NCBI RefSeq assembly: GCF_019904155.1
Contig: NZ_JAHCMB010000121.1
Span: forward strand, 226,426-289,462
Source of the DNA: Paenibacillus sinensis
GTDB lineage: Bacteria > Bacillota > Bacilli > Paenibacillales > Paenibacillaceae
Direction of reading: 5' to 3'
DNA: 63,037 bases
Shown here: positions 17,712 to 26,355 of the stretch, piece by piece
Layout of the letters: the number at the start of each line of letters is the position of its first letter
Position numbering within the stretch: position 1 is the stretch's first letter
Position numbers and translations under genes: made by a program
Notes under the pieces: model-generated
Told to the model about the DNA's origin: nothing
The model's database searches: none
The model's input: the letters and a program-made list of their open reading frames with translations, nothing else

Positions 17712-19241
17712 GTGAATGGAAAAATCCTTGAGATCACGGACCCGCCGATCAAGGCGTATCCGGATTATGCATACCCGCTGTCGATCACACTGAATTCTCC
17801 GCACGCCTGGGATCATTTTTACTGCAATTATATCCAGCTGTATTTCGACGAGACCGACCTGCGCAATCCGGTGAGGTACTACTATGTGGATGTGAACCGG
17901 AATATATGGAACACCAGGCACCCTCTGATTCATTATCAGACCATTCACAGAGACACGCTCGCCCGGCTGAATAAGGATATCATTGAGTGCGCATGCGCCG
18001 CTCTGGACCTGGACAGGTATGTGATGGCATTTGTCAATGAGTACTATATAAAGGATCGTTGGGCTTATCAGCAGATGGAGTATCCCCATGCCATCTTCAT
18101 ATACGGGTATGACCGGGACAAATCATTGTTCTATACGGCGGCATATGATAAAAATCTGCATTACACCTACGGCGAGTGCAGCTTTGATGAACTGAGAGAG
18201 GCCTATAATCATAATCCTCTCCACCTCTATGATGACAACAATTACATATATTTAATGAAATACAACTCCACCAGCAAGCGGTATGAATTGGACCTAAATG
18301 CGATGATCCAGCAGCTCAAGGAATTTCTAAATTCATCTCCCACAACCGAAAGGTACAATGAATTCTTCAATTCGCAGGAGAAGCTTTATTTCGGGATGGA
18401 CATCTATGAACCGCTTATTATGCACTTGTATGCGATTCACCAGAATAACTGGGACTGGAATATCGTGAAGCCTGTATACCTCCTGTGGGAACATAAGAAG
18501 CTGATGGTCGACCGGATTCAATATTTGATTCAAAAGAATATTCTCCCTGACCATGTGGCTTATCTGGAGTTATTCCGGAAGCTCGTGGATGAATATTCCG
18601 TCCTGCAGATTCTGTTCCTGAAATACAAGAAGACCCGGGATAAGGGACAACTGGAGAAAATAATCGGTAAGATCAAAGATGCGGTTTCAATCGAACATGC
18701 AGCGATCTCCTGGCTGATTGACGATCTTGAAGATGTGCAAAGGCGGGAGGCCCAAGAACTGGAGCAGTATCCTGTCAGCTCGGCTTCCCACTGCCTGAAA
18801 GCGGCGCATCATCTGGACCGGGATTATGAGGGGCGCTTACGAATCAGCCTGAACATTATTCCATTCGGGGAGAATATGGAGGGAATTATCGGGTTCTCCG
18901 ACCGGGAAGAGTTGATTACCATTACCGATTTAATTCCCATACAAATTCGCCTTAATAATGAAGGCTGTATAGATGCTCTGAATGGGGAAGGATTTATGGC
19001 AGACAACAGAGTTGCTTATCGAAAAAAAGAGCTCTTAACACTTCAGATCGACATAGATTTGTCCCACTCTGTATTCGATGTTGCATCTATAGACCCGGGA
19101 GGCCGTTCTGTCACCATCGCGAAAAATTACGAGTTCAACCGGAACGGCAGCCGATTAACGAAAGTGGGGAATATGCTCCTGATTTCGAACAGCGTGTATT
19201 CATTCACTGTAAGCAGCTATGAGATCGAAGAGGTATTTTGA
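17712..19241 (+). CDS. Uncharacterised large protein with BtrH-like N-terminal features
   Basis: The 509-residue soluble protein has no sure family. Residues around 105-135 read HAIFIYGYDRDKS, like the His-containing GYD strand of BtrH-type cysteine-peptidase folds, and a candidate Cys lies in DHFYCNYIQ near residue 39. If so, it would be a second acyl-transfer or amide-forming protein, here with the His that the gene at 4172 seems to lack. The C-terminal half (about 200-509) is charged and beta-rich with no match I recognise. The GTG at 17712 is chosen because AAGGAGG is 8 nt upstream; a TTG at 17706 is too close. It is the last gene of the operon. Confidence 0.5.
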   Translation: MNGKILEITDPPIKAYPDYAYPLSITLNSPHAWDHFYCNYIQLYFDETDLRNPVRYYYVDVNRNIWNTRHPLIHYQTIHRDTLARLNKDIIECACAALDLDRYVMAFVNEYYIKDRWAYQQMEYPHAIFIYGYDRDKSLFYTAAYDKNLHYTYGECSFDELREAYNHNPLHLYDDNNYIYLMKYNSTSKRYELDLNAMIQQLKEFLNSSPTTERYNEFFNSQEKLYFGMDIYEPLIMHLYAIHQNNWDWNIVKPVYLLWEHKKLMVDRIQYLIQKNILPDHVAYLELFRKLVDEYSVLQILFLKYKKTRDKGQLEKIIGKIKDAVSIEHAAISWLIDDLEDVQRREAQELEQYPVSSASHCLKAAHHLDRDYEGRLRISLNIIPFGENMEGIIGFSDREELITITDLIPIQIRLNNEGCIDALNGEGFMADNRVAYRKKELLTLQIDIDLSHSVFDVASIDPGGRSVTIAKNYEFNRNGSRLTKVGNMLLISNSVYSFTVSSYEIEEVF

Positions 19242-19273
19242 GAGAGGGAATGATCTTGCGTTTAACGAGGCAA

Positions 19274-19313
19274 AAAGAAGAAGAGAGCGGATAAGCACGC
19301 TTTCTTCTTCTTT
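19274..19313. terminator. Bidirectional hairpin terminator between the cluster and rmuC
   Basis: A 16-bp stem (left arm 19274-19289, right arm 19298-19313, one G-U pair, 8-nt loop) lies between the converging ends of the biosynthetic operon and rmuC. The arms are A-rich and T-rich, giving a U-rich 3' side in both directions. Confidence 0.8.
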
Positions 19314-19350
19314 GAATGCTGTTCGGTTCAAGGGCCGATATGCAGGCAAG

Positions 19351-20643
19351 CTACGCAAGCTCTTCATCCGGTTCCATATGTCCGATTAACTGGGCGGAAT
19401 CACTGGAGGGAAGCTCTTGAACGGACCGGAGCTTCCGCTCGATCGTGCGTGTCTTGCGTGAAGCGGTTTCGATGGTATTGCTCGCTTCCTGCAGCTTCTT
19501 ATAGGTTTTATCAAGAATGCCGCCGAATGTGCCAAACTCCGTTTTGACCGCACCGAGCAGCTGCCACACATCGCTGGACCGCTTCTCGATCGCAAGTGTG
19601 CGGAAGCCCATTTGCAGGCTGTTAAGCAGGGCAGCGAGTGTAGTCGGGCCCGCCAGTGTGACGCGATATTCACGTTGAAGTGTATCCGCAAGGCCAGGCC
19701 GCCGCAGAACCTCCGCGTATAAGCCCTCTGTCGGCAAGAACATAACGGCAAAATCCGTCGTATGCGGGGGATCGATATACTTGGCTTTAATCGTCTTCGC
19801 CTCAAGCTTGATGCGTTGTTCAAGCTTGCTTACCGACTCGCCTGCAGCTGCAACATCTCCCGCTTCCTGCGCCTCGATCAGCCGCTGATAATCCTCCAGC
19901 GGAAACTTCGAATCAATGGGCATCCAGATAAACTGCTCATCGCTTGTCTTGGACGGCAGCTTGATCGCAAACTCCACGCGCTCCGCCGATCCTTTCCGTG
20001 TAGCAACGTTCGCTTCATATTGCTCGGCTGTCAGGGTCTGCTCAAGCAGGTTCCCCAGCTGAATTTCTCCCCAATTGCCGCGCGTCTTCACATTGGACAG
20101 CACCTTCTTCAGATCGCCGACACCCGTGGCTAATGACTGCATTTCTCCCAGACCCTTATGTACTTGCTCCAACCGTTCACTTACAAGTTTGAATGATTCA
20201 CCAAGGCGTGTCTCAAGTGTATTCTGAAGCTTCTCATCTACCGTAGCGCGCATCTGTTCCAGCTGACCCCGGTTATCTTCCCGGAGCAGTCTCAGCTGAT
20301 CCTCTACACGCTCCCGCAGCTTGTCTATGCGTTCTTCATTATGCTTCATGTCGCTTTTTAACAGTGCTGAAAGATCCGCCACTTTGCTGCTGAGCGTTTC
20401 GTTGAACGTCTTCAGTGTAGTCACGAGTTCCTGTTTCTGCATTCCCGACAATTTCGTCAGCAAATTAAGCTGTGAGTTGCTGAACGCTTCCAAGCGTGAA
20501 CTCAGTTCATCTCTTGTGAGCTTGGATTGCTGCTGAATTTCCGGGCGCAGTAATGTAGCTCCACTATCAGTACGTTTAAACATCAGTAAGAGAATAACAA
20601 TCAGATTCAAAATAAGGCTAGCCACAAGCAATATATTTTCCAT
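19351..20643 (-). CDS. rmuC: DNA recombination protein RmuC
   Basis: The 430-residue protein has an N-terminal membrane anchor (about 2-24), a long coiled coil (about 35-190) and the RmuC nuclease-like core with DSKFPLEDYQ and MFLPTEGLYAEV. RmuC limits inversions at short repeats in E. coli and is common as a chromosomal housekeeping gene. The start is set at the ATG with AGGAGG 8 nt upstream, not the longer frame to 20676. It converges on the biosynthetic operon and marks the edge of that cluster. Confidence 0.92.
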   Translation of the reverse strand: MENILLVASLILNLIVILLLMFKRTDSGATLLRPEIQQQSKLTRDELSSRLEAFSNSQLNLLTKLSGMQKQELVTTLKTFNETLSSKVADLSALLKSDMKHNEERIDKLRERVEDQLRLLREDNRGQLEQMRATVDEKLQNTLETRLGESFKLVSERLEQVHKGLGEMQSLATGVGDLKKVLSNVKTRGNWGEIQLGNLLEQTLTAEQYEANVATRKGSAERVEFAIKLPSKTSDEQFIWMPIDSKFPLEDYQRLIEAQEAGDVAAAGESVSKLEQRIKLEAKTIKAKYIDPPHTTDFAVMFLPTEGLYAEVLRRPGLADTLQREYRVTLAGPTTLAALLNSLQMGFRTLAIEKRSSDVWQLLGAVKTEFGTFGGILDKTYKKLQEASNTIETASRKTRTIERKLRSVQELPSSDSAQLIGHMEPDEELA

Positions 20644-20737
20644 ATGAATGCCTCCTCGACTCCATTTTACACCCAAAGCTTGTCTATCTGTATCCTAAAA
20701 CTAGGTTATACGGGCTGTTTGTTGGGGGCGTCCGTCT

Positions 20738-20875
20738 CCTAATCCGTTATTCTATGATTTCGCCCAGAATGCAGCTGCTTGGGAGATCAAAGATCAGTAT
20801 ATGTTTGGTCCCGATCTTATGCCATGCCAGAAGTTGAAAGACAAGCTGTTTGGATCGATAAGCCGCTCTCAATAA
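20738..20875 (+). pseudogene. Fragment of a GH31 alpha-glycosidase
   Basis: Translation from 20738 reads PNPLFYDFAQN, then AAWEIKDQYMFGPDLM, ending at a stop at 20873-20875. The second part matches the strongly conserved segment of GH31 alpha-glucosidases/xylosidases that normally continues into VAPV. Here the match stops after PDL and runs into unrelated sequence. No start codon or remaining domain is present, so this is a decayed remnant of about 45 codons in the 350-bp gap between rmuC and the SUFU gene. Confidence 0.65.
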
Positions 20876-20896
20876 GCAGACTTATCTTCTGAACGT

Positions 20897-20914
20897 GAAG
20901 TGATAGAAGTGATA
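20897..20914. repeat. Tandem 9-bp repeat upstream of the SUFU gene
   Basis: GAAGTGATA occurs twice in direct succession about 80 bp before the SUFU start, followed by AT-rich sequence that could hold a promoter. It could be a regulator half-site pair or chance. Confidence 0.35.
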
Positions 20915-20993
20915 TATGTTATATTATTGATAATTTGGATTTTTTTCTGTATGGTAGTGAAAATGCTTATGATATTGTCGAGGAGGATAATTG

Positions 20994-21644
20994 ATGTATA
21001 CGCAAGAGAACATTGAATTCTTACATAACCATATTGAGAGATACATAGGCCCAGTCTCAAATATTTTCAAAGAAATTGTTTCCGATCATGTGTTAATAGA
21101 TGTTCTGGTTGTTGCGCCGACGCCTCAACGGAACTATTACACATTAATTACTTGCGGGATGAGCGAATTTCCCATGACAGTTCCAGCTGGAGCGGAAGAA
21201 TATCGATATGCTGAACTTATGATATCCCTGCCTCCTACGTGGAAGCTGTCAGATGAGGATTTTAAGGATGAACGAAATTATTGGCCCATTCGAGCATTGA
21301 AGAAGGCAGCGAGATTTCCGCATGACTACAACACTTGGCTTTATTTAGGTCACACTGTCACGAATGGGAATCCGGCACAGCCATATTGTGATACTGCAAA
21401 TTTTCAGAGCATGTTAATTTGGGTTCCGGAAGTAGAGAATGTATCTGATTTCTTTTATTTTAATATCTCCGACGACAAAGTTCTACGTTTCTATAACTTG
21501 GTTCCTTTATATAAGGAAGAACTTGATTTCACTATGAAGAATGGCGGAGAGGCTCTGGTCAACAAACTAAATAAAACAGGAGCAACTGAGGTAGTTAATA
21601 TCTCGCGTAAAAACTCATGTAAAAAAGTGTTTGGTTTCTTATAG
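20994..21644 (+). CDS. Suppressor-of-fused (SUFU) domain protein
   Basis: The 216-residue protein matches bacterial SUFU domains: VVAPTPQRNYYTLITCGMS near residue 37, AELMISLPP, and NTWLYLGHTV. In bacteria many SUFU proteins are immunity proteins of contact-dependent or polymorphic toxins; others stand alone with unknown role. No toxin gene of that kind is adjacent, but a zeta-toxin-like unit follows. The ATG has AGGAGG 7 nt upstream. Confidence 0.8.
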   Translation: MYTQENIEFLHNHIERYIGPVSNIFKEIVSDHVLIDVLVVAPTPQRNYYTLITCGMSEFPMTVPAGAEEYRYAELMISLPPTWKLSDEDFKDERNYWPIRALKKAARFPHDYNTWLYLGHTVTNGNPAQPYCDTANFQSMLIWVPEVENVSDFFYFNISDDKVLRFYNLVPLYKEELDFTMKNGGEALVNKLNKTGATEVVNISRKNSCKKVFGFL

Positions 21645-21693
21645 TGTCTTCGACCTTATGTATTGCAACTGTAAGCGATCTTTAATGATAGTG

Positions 21694-21702
21694 TGTTATA
21701 CT
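21694..21702 (+). promoter_or_regulatory. Extended -10 promoter candidate for the zeta-like unit
   Basis: TGTTATACT is an extended -10 element (TGN plus TATACT) about 40 bp before the 58-codon gene. No good -35 box lies at 17 bp, which is usual for extended -10 promoters. Confidence 0.45.
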
Positions 21703-21742
21703 TTTAGCAAGTGTTCAATCGGATTGGAAGGTGAAAAATACC

Positions 21743-21919
21743 ATGGACCGTGTTCAAGATTTGTCAAAATTCATCAAACTAACAGGGGAACGGGCTAAGC
21801 TGGATGCGAAAGCTAATGGGACATATATTGTGTACAAAACCGATAAGGGACAAATCGTGAAGGAATATACCAACGGTGAAATCGAGGTTGTTAACGACCC
21901 AGGTGTATCACATGAATGA
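21743..21919 (+). CDS. Small protein paired with a zeta-like kinase (putative antitoxin)
   Basis: This 58-residue charged protein has an N-terminal helix (VQDLSKFIKLTGERAKLDAKA) and a short beta segment (TYIVYKTDKG). Its stop lies 8 bp inside the next gene, a zeta-toxin-like P-loop protein, the layout of a toxin-antitoxin pair. It is shorter than classical epsilon antitoxin (about 90 residues) and shows no clear likeness to it. The ATG follows GGAAGG at good spacing. A function as antitoxin is inferred from position only. Confidence 0.6.
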   Translation: MDRVQDLSKFIKLTGERAKLDAKANGTYIVYKTDKGQIVKEYTNGEIEVVNDPGVSHE

Positions 21920-22508
21920 AGCTTCCCCGATCATGTATGTATTTGCCGGGAATAACGGAAGCGGCAAAAGTACGATACGTAATTTGATTGTGGACAGACT
22001 GGGAATCAGTGTAAATATCGATCCGGATGCTTTAGCACGTAGTCTTGATTCAGAGCATCCTGATCGTCGTAAGGTATCTGCCGGTAAAGAGGCAATTAAA
22101 CTGGCTCGTGAATGTATACAGCATAGACGCGATTTTTCAGTTGAAACAACTTTGGCCGGTGGAAATGTGCTAAGGCTAATACAAGATGCAAGAGCTGATG
22201 GATTCGAGGTTACGATGTTCTACGTGGGTCTTGGCGATTATCGGCTTAATATCGAGCGGGTTGCCGCGAGGGTTCGAAATGGCGGTCACGATATTCCGAC
22301 CGAAGATATAATTAGAAGACACACGACCTCATTTCAAAACCTGCTTACCCATTTAGAAATGATCGATCATTTGGTCGTTATTGATAATAGCGAAGCATCA
22401 GGGGAAATAGTTATGCAAGCTGATTATGGTATATCAGCATATTTACTTGATCCTGCTCCTAGCTGGGTTCATGAGATTAATGATGCTTTGAGTAAGCATA
22501 TTCAATAA
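21912..22508 (+). CDS. Zeta-toxin-like P-loop kinase
   Basis: The 198-residue protein has a Walker A AGNNGSGKST (12-21), INPD-like NIDPDA, and FSVETTLAGG, the pattern of zeta toxin/UDP-N-acetylglucosamine kinases and related ATPases. Zeta toxins phosphorylate UDP-GlcNAc and block wall synthesis. The start is the ATG that overlaps the upstream small gene; the longer open frame from 21876 has no better site. Whether it is toxic is not known, since stand-alone kinases of this family also exist. Confidence 0.75.
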   Translation: MNEASPIMYVFAGNNGSGKSTIRNLIVDRLGISVNIDPDALARSLDSEHPDRRKVSAGKEAIKLARECIQHRRDFSVETTLAGGNVLRLIQDARADGFEVTMFYVGLGDYRLNIERVAARVRNGGHDIPTEDIIRRHTTSFQNLLTHLEMIDHLVVIDNSEASGEIVMQADYGISAYLLDPAPSWVHEINDALSKHIQ

Positions 22509-22587
22509 GTCAGAATGAAACACCTCATAAGTCTTAATCTTCTGTGAAGAGTTGTGTACAACCAACGTTTGGATGTCAGCATGAAAG

Positions 22588-22618
22588 AAGGCCGCGGATA
22601 TTTGATCCGTGGCTTTTT
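22588..22618 (+). terminator. Terminator after the zeta-like unit
   Basis: GCCGCGGAT pairs with ATCCGTGGC (one G-U) around a short loop, followed by TTTTT. Confidence 0.75.
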
Positions 22619-22817
22619 GGATCTCACTCGTCCTTGAACTTAACCGCCGTCACCTTGAACTTCGCGCTGCCCCCCTACAGTACCGCAATTGCCACATCAC
22701 CCGAGTGAATGAGCCGATCACAGTAAATAACTGAATAAATCGAAAGATTTTATAATAGTAATGAAATTTAAACATCTGGTATCATTAAAAAGTGGATCAA
22801 CTCCTCGCGGCTTCAAA

Positions 22818-22831
22818 TGTAAGCGTTTAAA
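22818..22831. promoter_or_regulatory. cre-like box before the AraC sensor gene
   Basis: TGTAAGCGTTTAAA differs from the CcpA-site consensus mainly at the C near the end. It lies about 55 bp upstream of a pectin-locus regulator gene, so catabolite control is plausible. Confidence 0.5.
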
Positions 22832-22885
22832 ATTTGTGGATACCGGAATAAAAAAGTGGACCTGACAGAGAAAAGGGGGGGCAGC

Positions 22886-25102
22886 ATGAACAGATACGGT
22901 TTTAAAAAAACCATATTCAACCATTTGATTATATCCTACACCATTCTTTCTGTTGTTCTAATCGGTACGATGGGTGTTTATTGGTATACGCAGGCCAACC
23001 GTATGATGGATCAGGAAATCGCCAAAGACAACCTCACGAGGCTGAATGCGGTTCAGACGTTTATTGAACAAACGCTATTGAAAAAATATGAGGATAATTT
23101 GCAGAACAAGGCATTGTCGATCAATTTTATACAGAGCAACAGTAATTTGAGCGTGCTGCTGTACAGAGAATGGAAGGGCAATCTGAGCCGGGTCGCTTCC
23201 TTCAGCAATGATCTGGAGTTTTTTAAGGTTGAGAATACAGGCGTTACCAATGCGGCGGTTTATTTTCCGGACAACGATTATGTGATTGATGCCGACCACT
23301 TCTATATGAATACGGCTCGTTCGCCGGAGTCCGGCTTTTATTTCAAAATCGGTCAGACCCCGCTCAAAAAATGGACGGTTCGCACCAACTCCGATGGGGA
23401 GCAGGTCATCAGCTATATTATCAAGCTTCCTTATCAAATACCGGACGCGAAGGCTGCAGGGTATTTTATCATCGATGTAGGCGTCAATTATTTGCAAAAT
23501 GTCGTGGCGCCCATGCTGAGCTCCAAAGACGACAAGCTCGTGGTATGGAATGAATCCGATCATATCCTTTTTTCAGTCGGCGGCGGGAACAGCAAGATTG
23601 ATGAACAATTACATGTGGCTATTAGCTCGGGGGCGGCTCTGGAAAGAAGGATCAAGGAGGATGGCGTGCCGGGAGTCGTATCCCAGCTTTCTTCCAATTA
23701 TTCGGCCCATCAATGGACCTATGCCATGTACCGGCCTACAAATACACTCGAGCTTTTTACCGAGCATTTAAAAACAGGGCTTTTTACGGCGTCGGCGGTC
23801 ATTATTCTGTTCGGATTGCTCATTTCTTTCCTGTTCTCCAAGCAGCTCTATATTCCAATCAAGCAGCTGATGGCCAGAATCGGGAGCTTCCAGCCGGCGC
23901 AGCTCCATCTATCCCGCGAGAATGAGTATGTGATCATCGGAGACACGTTTTCATTAATGAATGACAAAATTGTGGATCTGGAGTCCCAAGCGAGAAAAAA
24001 TGAGATTATCAACCTGCTGCTCGGGGTCAGTCCAAATGAAGAGCATCAGGAAGTGGTGCTGCCCGACACCGCTTATTGCGTAGTCTATCTCCAGCTGACC
24101 GAAGGGGAGACGGAAGGACTGAAAGCCCGTTATGAAATCCATAACGCTCTTCCGGGAGAATGGATTTCCCTGAATTCCAGGGAGGCTGTTATTCTCTATT
24201 ACATGGAACTGGAAGGGGAGTTTGATTCATCCTTTCTTGTTCAGGATCTGCAAGGGTTGCAGCGGATTTCCGGTGAAGGCGTCAGGTTCCAGGCGGCCAT
24301 CGGCCGAAAGGTATGCTCCAGCGAAGATATTCCATATTCCTACCAGACAGCCCAGCAGGTCAGCCGGTATCATTTTGTCTATGGTAAAAATACAGTGATC
24401 TCTTCCGACAGAATTCAATCCCTGAAAGCGGAGCCGGTCTTCTTTAATTTTGATCATTATCGCAACGCATTGAAAGCCGGCGACCAAAAGGGTGTAAACG
24501 ACTTTCTGGATACCTTCGTATTCACTCTGCTGAAAGAGAAGGTACAGATTGATGCGGCGGAATTGGCGGTGCTTCAGCTGATTTCTCACCTGTACCAGTG
24601 TGTGATCGAACTGGAATTGCAGCACTTGCTTCCACATTCCAATCTGTTTGACGAGCTAAAGAAGGATACCCTTCACGAAACGACAGAAAGCATCCGAAAG
24701 TTATCATCACAGATCACGGAACTTATGAATGCTGAAGGAAATCAGGCGCATGCGGAGGTAATCCGTACTTTACAAGCTTTTATATCGAATCATCTCCATG
24801 AGGATTTGTCCCTGCAAATTCTGTCCAAGGAGGTCTCGCTGGCTCCTGCCTATATTTCAACCCTGTTCAGCGAGGTTGCGAAAAGCTCGTTCACCGAGTA
24901 TGTTACGAAGCTGAGGCTGGAGAAAGCCGCCGATCTGCTGGTAACCAATCCAAGGCTATCTGTGGCGGCGATTGCCGAGCAGGTTGGTTATCGTAATCCG
25001 CAATATTTCCATAGCAAATTTAAAGCCCGGTATGGCGTTACCCCCGTTCAGTACAGGAAATCCCACAAGGACGATACGGATTGGGTAACGCTGGAGAACT
25101 GA
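22886..25102 (+). CDS. Membrane-bound AraC-family regulator
   Basis: The 738-residue protein has a transmembrane segment at about 14-36, an extracytoplasmic sensor domain (about 40-295), a second transmembrane segment at about 298-318, a cytoplasmic linker and a C-terminal double helix-turn-helix AraC domain (about 640-735; SLQILSKEVSLAPAYIS and VAAIAEQVGY). This layout is common in Paenibacillus sugar loci, next to LplABC-type transporters. It probably senses an oligosaccharide or binding protein outside and activates the genes that follow. The ATG after AAGGGGGG is preferred over a GTG at 22856. Confidence 0.88.
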   Translation: MNRYGFKKTIFNHLIISYTILSVVLIGTMGVYWYTQANRMMDQEIAKDNLTRLNAVQTFIEQTLLKKYEDNLQNKALSINFIQSNSNLSVLLYREWKGNLSRVASFSNDLEFFKVENTGVTNAAVYFPDNDYVIDADHFYMNTARSPESGFYFKIGQTPLKKWTVRTNSDGEQVISYIIKLPYQIPDAKAAGYFIIDVGVNYLQNVVAPMLSSKDDKLVVWNESDHILFSVGGGNSKIDEQLHVAISSGAALERRIKEDGVPGVVSQLSSNYSAHQWTYAMYRPTNTLELFTEHLKTGLFTASAVIILFGLLISFLFSKQLYIPIKQLMARIGSFQPAQLHLSRENEYVIIGDTFSLMNDKIVDLESQARKNEIINLLLGVSPNEEHQEVVLPDTAYCVVYLQLTEGETEGLKARYEIHNALPGEWISLNSREAVILYYMELEGEFDSSFLVQDLQGLQRISGEGVRFQAAIGRKVCSSEDIPYSYQTAQQVSRYHFVYGKNTVISSDRIQSLKAEPVFFNFDHYRNALKAGDQKGVNDFLDTFVFTLLKEKVQIDAAELAVLQLISHLYQCVIELELQHLLPHSNLFDELKKDTLHETTESIRKLSSQITELMNAEGNQAHAEVIRTLQAFISNHLHEDLSLQILSKEVSLAPAYISTLFSEVAKSSFTEYVTKLRLEKAADLLVTNPRLSVAAIAEQVGYRNPQYFHSKFKARYGVTPVQYRKSHKDDTDWVTLEN

Positions 25103-25128
25103 TTATCGGGATACTGCCAACTTTTCCG

Positions 25129-25163
25129 GACCTGGTGCTTGGTCAAGCATCGGGTCTTTTTTT
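25129..25163 (+). terminator. Terminator after the AraC sensor gene
   Basis: A 13-bp stem with two G-U pairs (25129-25141 with 25144-25156) is followed by seven T residues. Confidence 0.85.
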
Positions 25164-25267
25164 GATTATGCGTTCTTTTTCTTTAACTGGATGACAGCTT
25201 ATATAATTGAACGTTTTTAGCCGGAGAAATGAAAGATTTTATAAGAAATCGGATGAAGTTGAACTAG

Positions 25268-25281
25268 AAAAAGCGCTTCCA
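25268..25281. promoter_or_regulatory. cre-like box before the LplB-type permease
   Basis: AAAAAGCGCTTCCA keeps the AAGCGCTT core of CcpA sites, 75 bp upstream of the transporter operon. Confidence 0.45.
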
Positions 25282-25355
25282 TAAACCTAAACTTACATCT
25301 GTGGAGCGACACAACCTAAATACATGATTCTGCTTATTGGAAAGGAGCAACTGTG

Positions 25356-26327
25356 ATGACCTCGGTAATCACCTCGGACGCTGACGGTAAATACCAAACC
25401 AACAAGAGACCGTCAAAGTTAGCGGCAACATGGAGAGAATACAAAAAGTGCAGGTACCTGTTTCTATTGCTCACCCCGGTGCTGATCTGGTACGTCGTGT
25501 TTGCGTACTCGCCCTTATATGGAATTCAGCTGGCGTTCAAGGATTTCCGGATTATGGACGGCATTTGGGGCAGTCCCTGGGTCGGACTTAAACACTTCAA
25601 ATTTCTGTTTATGCAGTCCCCCGACTTTTTCAAAATTTTAAGAAATACGGTTGTAATCAGTTTCTATCATATTATCTTCGGATTCCCGGCCCCGATCATC
25701 CTTGCGCTGTTGATCAATGAGATTCGGTCTTCCAGGTTTAAAAAGCTTGCGCAGTCGCTTACGTATTTGCCTCACTTCTTCTCCTGGGTTATTTTGGCGG
25801 GTATCCTGATCAATCTGCTGTCCCCGTCCACAGGGGTAGTGAATTACTTGATCAAGCTGGTCGGCTTAGACCCCGTATATTTTCTCGGCGATCCGCATTA
25901 CTTCCGATTTACACTGGTTACTTCCGCCATCTGGAAAGAGGTGGGATGGGGTACCATCATCTATCTGGCCGCGCTGACGGGCGTATCCCCCGATTTATAT
26001 GAAGCCGCCGTCATGGACGGAGCAAGCAGATGGAAGCAGACACTCAAAATCACCCTGCCCTCGATTCTGCCGGTTATCGTGCTGATGTTCATTCTTAGGT
26101 TGGGCAGCGTACTGGACGCCGGCTTTGACCAGGTTCTGAACTTGTACTCGCCCGCAACTTATGAGGTGGCCGATATTTTGGATACTTACGTGTATAGGGT
26201 AGGCTTGCAGAATTTCCAGTTCAGCTTGACGACGGCGGTCGGTCTGTTTAAGAATGTGGTCGCCTTTGTCCTGGTGCTGTCCACGAATTTTGTTTCGAAG
26301 AAGCTCGGACAGGACGGGTTGTTCTGA
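25356..26327 (+). CDS. LplB-type sugar ABC permease
   Basis: The 323-residue membrane protein has six predicted transmembrane segments and the EAA loop YEAAVMDGASRWKQTLKITLP that docks the ATPase. It resembles LplB of the CUT1 sugar-transporter family. Together with the next permease and the lipoprotein at 27309 it forms an oligosaccharide importer; no dedicated ATPase gene is present, so a shared MsmX-type ATPase encoded elsewhere probably powers it. AAAGGAG precedes both GTG 25353 and the chosen ATG. Confidence 0.92.
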   Translation: MTSVITSDADGKYQTNKRPSKLAATWREYKKCRYLFLLLTPVLIWYVVFAYSPLYGIQLAFKDFRIMDGIWGSPWVGLKHFKFLFMQSPDFFKILRNTVVISFYHIIFGFPAPIILALLINEIRSSRFKKLAQSLTYLPHFFSWVILAGILINLLSPSTGVVNYLIKLVGLDPVYFLGDPHYFRFTLVTSAIWKEVGWGTIIYLAALTGVSPDLYEAAVMDGASRWKQTLKITLPSILPVIVLMFILRLGSVLDAGFDQVLNLYSPATYEVADILDTYVYRVGLQNFQFSLTTAVGLFKNVVAFVLVLSTNFVSKKLGQDGLF

Positions 26328-26355
26328 TCAGAAGCGTTGAAAGGAGTAAGCGATT

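Larger units (their letters stand above)
22509..22885. other. Intergenic region with a possible gene-tail remnant
   Basis: This 377-bp gap holds a terminator (22588-22618) and a cre-like box (22818-22831). On the minus strand, positions about 22674 back to 22627 encode GSAKFKVTAVKFKDE followed by a stop, with an in-frame stop shortly before. It looks like the tail of a lost gene. No intact gene is seen. Confidence 0.4.

Noticed and set aside
138..19241. Modular NRPS or PKS gene cluster
   Set aside because: No adenylation, condensation, acyltransferase or multidomain ketosynthase sequence is present; only discrete carrier-dependent proteins.
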